Source: Acidobacteriota bacterium
GTDB taxonomy: Bacteria; Acidobacteriota; Terriglobia; Terriglobales; Acidobacteriaceae
Length of the DNA: 10,141 nucleotides
NCBI GenBank assembly: GCA_003225615.1
Contig: QIAS01000194.1
Span: 8,170-18,310 of the forward strand
Direction: 5' to 3'
Part shown: positions 6,891 to 10,141 of the stretch, in pieces
Numbering within the stretch: position 1 is the stretch's first letter
How the letters are laid out: every line of letters begins with the position of its first letter
Notes under the pieces: generated by a model
Database searches by the model: none
What the model was told of the DNA's origin: nothing
Seen by the model: the letters and a program-made list of their open reading frames with translations, nothing else
Program-made: the position numbers and the translations under genes

Positions 6891-8396
6891 CTAGCCACAG
6901 GCCGATACAGATTGTCTGACCGTTTTCGCCGATTTTATCTGAAGATCCCGCAAGCGCGCGCGCAGTCGAAGATGGGGGTACTGCACATGTAACGGGCGGG
7001 CGAGATGCCGGCGTGCATGTTCCAACAATCGCCGTCCTGTTCGCTTTTCGGCATCGAGGGGCAGCGGAGTTCGTTCCCGTGGATCGGCTTCCAGATCAAA
7101 CAACTGCTCGGCAGGACGATCGAAGTCGAGGATAAGCTTGTATCTAGTCTCCCGGACTGCCAGAAGGCGCGGGCCCACGCGGGCATCGGCGTGAAAAGGA
7201 TTCGTGCAGTTCCCGACCGATTCTACGATGGCAGGCTCGTCCCACGCACTTCCCTCTTTCAAATGATGCCATACGCTGTGGCCTTCGAATTCTGTAGGAA
7301 TCGGCACTTTTAATATGTCTAGCAACGTAGGCGCCAGGTGCAAGTGGCTGAAGGGCGCGCTGGGCAATTCGAACTTAGCTTGTTGCGGCACACGCACGAG
7401 CAAAGGAGCGCGAACAATTTCTTCCGACAGCTTCGATGGTGGATGGTAGCGTCCCTCATGGTCAAGGAATTCTTCTCCGTGGTCCGCGGTAAATGCAAAA
7501 ACGCAGTCACGCCATTGATGAAAGCGGATCAACGTGTTTACGAGGCGTGCAACTTGCGTGTCAACCCAACGAATACTCGCGTCGTAAAGTGTGACGATGT
7601 TTTCCCGATGACGGTTAAACCGCTTCGCACTCAGATCGGAACGGTTCCAGTAAGAGTTCAGATAACGCGCACGGAAAGGCGTAACTTCGCTGTGACCCAT
7701 ACGCGCGAGCGCGTTTTCAGTCGGGTAATAAGGCGAATGCGGATCCATCAAATGCAGCCACAAGAAAAACGGTTTCCGCCCAACCAACTCCAGCCAGGCA
7801 CTTGCTTGATCGACGAGTACGTCAGCAGCAGGAAAACAGCGAAGCGCATCCAGCGAATCCGAACGCGGCGTTGCCATGCGCTGGCAGTACTGGAAGTAGA
7901 GTTCCTCGTAGGCTGCCTCGGCCAGACGCCATTGACTGGAAATTTTTCTCAAAGAGCTGTTGATACGATTACGAAATTTCAATCCTCCATTTCCGGACGC
8001 CCCGTTCGATGAGGTCACGGGCGAATCCGCATCCAGAAAATCCCTGAAATTGTCGAAGCCCTGCTCGTATCCGAACGAAGGTGAGAGGTAAGGATTAGCG
8101 GCGACGAACGCAGCCGTCTCGTATCCGAACTCTTTTAAAACCGACGCCAGGGTCGGTTCTCCGGGAGCGATGCCGATGACGTCACGTCCTAAAGCCAGCG
8201 GGTGACGCGACGCCAATACGCTCGGCAAAGAATAATAGGTCGGCGCACCGCCTACGATTGCATGCGGAAACACCATGCTCTCGGCTGCGAGACAGTCCAG
8301 AAAGGGAGTGGTGGGACGACCGTAGCCCATGAAACCGACGTGGTCCGCTCGCAAGCAGTCAACCGTCACCAGCAGGAGGGAGTGGCGCTTGTCCAT
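6891..8396 (-). CDS. Sulfatase-like hydrolase/transferase (alkaline phosphatase superfamily) without formylglycine motif
   Basis: The 501-residue product is a full-length sulfatase-fold protein. It opens directly with beta strand 1 and VDCLRADHVG (metal-site Asp13, Asp18), then GYGRPTTPFLD. Later come LHLMDPHSPY (His215, His220), YDASIRWVD at 271-279 and FTADHGEEF with Asp305-His306. The C-terminal half has a family-typical HLAPTLLDILKVPIP. Where true sulfatases have C/S-x-P-x-R, this protein has S56-L-P-S-V, so the conversion-directing Arg is missing. The nucleophile, if any, would be an unmodified Ser56 or nearby Thr53. There is no signal peptide or membrane anchor, so it appears cytoplasmic, unlike LtaS- or EptA-type phosphotransferases. 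ATG 8396 abuts the TGA of the upstream deacetylase-like gene (TGAATG). A sulfo- or phospho-group transferase or hydrolase on a glycan precursor is plausible; the substrate is unknown. Confidence 0.88.
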   Translation of the reverse strand: MDKRHSLLLVTVDCLRADHVGFMGYGRPTTPFLDCLAAESMVFPHAIVGGAPTYYSLPSVLASRHPLALGRDVIGIAPGEPTLASVLKEFGYETAAFVAANPYLSPSFGYEQGFDNFRDFLDADSPVTSSNGASGNGGLKFRNRINSSLRKISSQWRLAEAAYEELYFQYCQRMATPRSDSLDALRCFPAADVLVDQASAWLELVGRKPFFLWLHLMDPHSPYYPTENALARMGHSEVTPFRARYLNSYWNRSDLSAKRFNRHRENIVTLYDASIRWVDTQVARLVNTLIRFHQWRDCVFAFTADHGEEFLDHEGRYHPPSKLSEEIVRAPLLVRVPQQAKFELPSAPFSHLHLAPTLLDILKVPIPTEFEGHSVWHHLKEGSAWDEPAIVESVGNCTNPFHADARVGPRLLAVRETRYKLILDFDRPAEQLFDLEADPRERTPLPLDAEKRTGRRLLEHARRHLARPLHVQYPHLRLRARLRDLQIKSAKTVRQSVSACG

Positions 8397-9572
8397 TCAG
8401 GCGCCCCACCCAATTGCTGACCCACGATTCCCATAACCTTGCTGTTTCACTCCAACCCTCAATGCTCCTTGACTATTTTCGTACGTGCCTGTGTTCACTA
8501 TCTGCCATAGGTCTGCATCGTGCACATATAGCAAGTCGGGATACTTCTTTTCCAGGACTGACAAAAATCCGTTGAGAAGCCGCAGGGTTCGGCTGCGGAA
8601 GTCTTTCAAAGAAGAATGAAAATTAACCGCATGCATCGAGATGACAGCGGGTATGCCACGGGAGAAACATTCCTCAGCAGCGCGGAAACAATGCTCCAAT
8701 GAAAAACAAGAATTAGTAGCTGGTTCGAAATCAATAGTTCGCGTAACCTGCAAAATACCGTGACGGTCTATGCGAGGCGGCGCAATACCGGGGCCGTTTT
8801 GCGCGACGCGGATACCATTCCGTGCCCAGGCTCGGTGAGTATCGTCATTTGCGCGGTACCCCGGCGCACAAGCGGATAGTGGGGACGTTCTGAAGAGCGT
8901 TTTGAATAGAGTAACAGCCTCGTTAATCACCTGGTCTTGGCATCTCAGAGAAAGGAAACGCTCGTTGCGGCGAGCTTCGGGATTCCAGTATTCGTAACCG
9001 ATCCATGGCATGCGCCAATAAATGTATGCTGTTTCCGCCTTCCACAAAGTGCGCAAGAGCTGAGCACGATCGTCCTGCTGCGCCAGGACACATTCTGCGA
9101 CGCGCTTACAAAAATGTGTGCTGCCATGCAGTGCCGGATAAAAATGTCCGTCGTGCATTCCGGCGGCATAGCTTTCAAAGAGACCCGGACGGCTCCAACG
9201 TCCTGGCAAACCGTCCGACAGCGGCCGAAGGTGAATTCGTCTGAAATCGTCCGCCACACATTCTTGGAAATCCACATTAGCGAGGACGAAATTCATCTCC
9301 AGGCATGCGGAGCGGCCTGCCGAATCCCGATGTCGTTTAAGCAGGTCGGCGACAGCAGCTACATCGTCGGCCGTCTCCAGCGTGTAAAAATCGTAGGGCC
9401 TTTGTCCGAGATCAATTCCCGCGGATCGCAGTTGCTCAAAACCTTCCCGGTCGCGCACGCCGGCACGCCCCCAGTCGTCGCTCTGGAGAAGCACGAGCGG
9501 CCGATCAAAACAAAAACTTCGAATCGGCATAAGGCTAGGGCTGCGCCAGAATCTGTGAGCCACTCTCAGCAT
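8397..9572 (-). CDS. Divergent NodB/CE4-like polysaccharide deacetylase-family protein
   Basis: The 391-residue product fits a polysaccharide-deacetylase-like (CE4, NodB) barrel. LLQSDDWG (Asp32, Asp33) matches the catalytic/metal Asp motif. LHGSTHF supplies an H-x3-H pair (His149, His153). APGYRAN (Arg240) sits where the Arg-containing motif 3 is expected. ISMHAVNFHS (His314) could be the late catalytic His near the barrel end. Spacing between the first Asp and the His pair (about 116 residues) is longer than in compact NodB proteins, so an insertion lies between them. There is no convincing signal peptide: the N-terminus is Arg-rich and not hydrophobic. ATG 9572 is backed by AAGGAAG six bases upstream. 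The gene ends exactly at the start of the sulfatase-like gene. It may N- or O-deacetylate a sugar intermediate; enzymatic activity is inferred only from these motifs. Confidence 0.7.
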   Translation of the reverse strand: MLRVAHRFWRSPSLMPIRSFCFDRPLVLLQSDDWGRAGVRDREGFEQLRSAGIDLGQRPYDFYTLETADDVAAVADLLKRHRDSAGRSACLEMNFVLANVDFQECVADDFRRIHLRPLSDGLPGRWSRPGLFESYAAGMHDGHFYPALHGSTHFCKRVAECVLAQQDDRAQLLRTLWKAETAYIYWRMPWIGYEYWNPEARRNERFLSLRCQDQVINEAVTLFKTLFRTSPLSACAPGYRANDDTHRAWARNGIRVAQNGPGIAPPRIDRHGILQVTRTIDFEPATNSCFSLEHCFRAAEECFSRGIPAVISMHAVNFHSSLKDFRSRTLRLLNGFLSVLEKKYPDLLYVHDADLWQIVNTGTYENSQGALRVGVKQQGYGNRGSAIGWGA

Positions 9573-9578
9573 GGGGAA

Positions 9579-9585
9579 CTTCCTT
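9579..9585 (-). promoter_or_regulatory. Ribosome-binding site of the deacetylase-like gene
   Basis: AAGGAAG on the minus strand lies six bases before ATG 9572. It is the best Shine-Dalgarno match seen among the minus-strand genes and fixes that start. Confidence 0.7.
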
Positions 9586-9588
9586 TAC

Positions 9589-9621
9589 GGTACTGCACTG
9601 CTGGAAGCTGGCGTGAGTACC
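9589..9621 (-). other. Bulged hairpin in the 65-bp gap before the deacetylase-like gene
   Basis: GGTACT and AGTACC form the outer six pairs, CAC and GTG the next three, and GC and GC the inner two. Two single-base bulges lie on one side, and the loop is nine bases. In the transcribed minus strand the stem ends three bases before the extended AAAGGAAG ribosome-binding site. There is no T-run after it, so it is not a standard intrinsic terminator. It could affect translation of the next gene or mRNA processing between the methyltransferase and the rest of the operon. Function is inferred only. Confidence 0.4.
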
Positions 9622-9637
9622 ACCCAGAGCACCTACT

Positions 9638-10141
9638 TTACTTTCGGGCTAAGACGCTGTAATTGCCAGTTGCCTGGTCATTGCGAGTCTTGGCCAGCGT
9701 TTCCAGGGTCAAGGCCATAACGTTCAGAACGGGTATTGCCGTCACGCCAACCACCATACGCAGAAAGGGATATTTCGCAAAAATGCTGAGGCATACGGCA
9801 AATGACCGGAAGAAACCCGAAATTGTCGAGCCTTCTGGGATGATTTCGACTTGACCAAAAGGTCGCAATATATGACGTAGGCCGGCCGGGAGAAAACGCC
9901 AGTGTTCTTCATCCACGGCGCGAGGATAAAAAGCAGCAACGCTGAGAAGCGAGATCCCTCCGGGCTTCAAGACCCGGTAAATCTCCGACGCGCCACGCCC
10001 TGGTTCTGAGAGATACTCCAGCACTTGCGTGCAGAAAACTAGATCGAAAGTATTTTCTGGAAAAGGGAGATGGCAGGCGCTTGCACGGACATTTACTAAT
10101 GGTGAGCTTGCTGTGTCGAGTGCAACATACTGCTGAATTCG
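9638..10141 (-). CDS. SAM-dependent class I methyltransferase, N-terminus outside window
   Basis: The frame is open to the right edge, giving 167 codons ending at TAA 9640-9638. A GTG at 10024 is internal, because the sequence upstream of it is clearly methyltransferase. Visible motifs are YVALD (Asp9 of the fragment, the ribose-binding acidic position), ACHLPFPENTFDLVFCTQVLEYL at 22-44 and IYRVLKPGG at 54-62. This is the Methyltransf_11 pattern. The glycine-rich motif I lies beyond the window. The last 50 residues include a long hydrophobic to amphipathic stretch (about 120-155), which may hold the enzyme near membrane lipid-linked substrates. It is the first gene seen in the minus-strand block, 65 bp before the deacetylase-like gene. 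Methylation of a sugar or lipid intermediate is inferred from context. Confidence 0.87.
   Translation of the reverse strand, partial: RIQQYVALDTASSPLVNVRASACHLPFPENTFDLVFCTQVLEYLSEPGRGASEIYRVLKPGGISLLSVAAFYPRAVDEEHWRFLPAGLRHILRPFGQVEIIPEGSTISGFFRSFAVCLSIFAKYPFLRMVVGVTAIPVLNVMALTLETLAKTRNDQATGNYSVLARK

Noticed and set aside
7338..8012. 224-codon + strand frame inside the sulfatase-like gene
   Set aside because: Composition is Arg/Gln/Val-rich with no domain pattern, and it lies entirely antisense to conserved sulfatase motifs.
8937..9662. 241-codon + strand frame opposite the deacetylase-like gene
   Set aside because: It has no recognisable motif, and it crosses the start region and ribosome-binding site of the real gene on the other strand.
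9638..10024. GTG at 10024 as the start of the methyltransferase
   Set aside because: The frame stays open to the window edge and encodes conserved methyltransferase sequence upstream, so this codon is internal.

Overview
The window is part of a bacterial cell-surface or exported polysaccharide gene cluster. It holds nine protein genes with almost no intergenic space, and two of them run off the window ends. No rRNA, tRNA, mobile element or CRISPR array is visible. Base composition is intermediate, a little over half G+C by eye. The proteins are of types common in large environmental Gram-negative genomes such as Acidobacteriota. That placement is only a guess, because no marker gene is present.

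Layout: at the left edge (1-847, + strand) is the 3' part of a multi-pass GT-C-type membrane glycosyltransferase. Converging on it, with a 26-bp gap, is a block of eight minus-strand genes filling 874-10141. In transcription order (right to left) these are: a SAM-dependent methyltransferase missing its N-terminus (10141-9638), a divergent NodB/CE4-like carbohydrate deacetylase candidate (9572-8397), a soluble sulfatase/alkaline-phosphatase-superfamily enzyme lacking the formylglycine motif (8396-6891), three GT4 glycosyltransferases (6860-5784, 5787-4615, 4618-3473), an O-antigen ligase/polymerase-like membrane protein (3476-2061) and a fourth GT4 glycosyltransferase (2064-874).

Four successive junctions from the GT4 at 6860 to the last gene are 4-bp ATGA stop/start overlaps, and the deacetylase/sulfatase junction is a direct TGAATG. 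This indicates one translationally coupled operon. The two gaps on the minus strand are 65 bp (9573-9637, holding a bulged hairpin just before the deacetylase ribosome-binding site) and 30 bp (6861-6890).

Inferred logic: the GT4 enzymes build an oligosaccharide repeat on a lipid carrier at the cytoplasmic face. The methyltransferase, deacetylase-like and sulfatase-like proteins modify it or its precursors, and the Wzy/WaaL-like protein polymerises or ligates it on the periplasmic side. No initiating phosphoglycosyltransferase, Wzx flippase or export proteins lie in the window, so they should be nearby or elsewhere. The least ordinary part is the pair of modification genes at 6891-9572. Both belong to families that often act outside the cytoplasm, yet both lack a recognisable signal peptide and deviate from the standard catalytic motifs.
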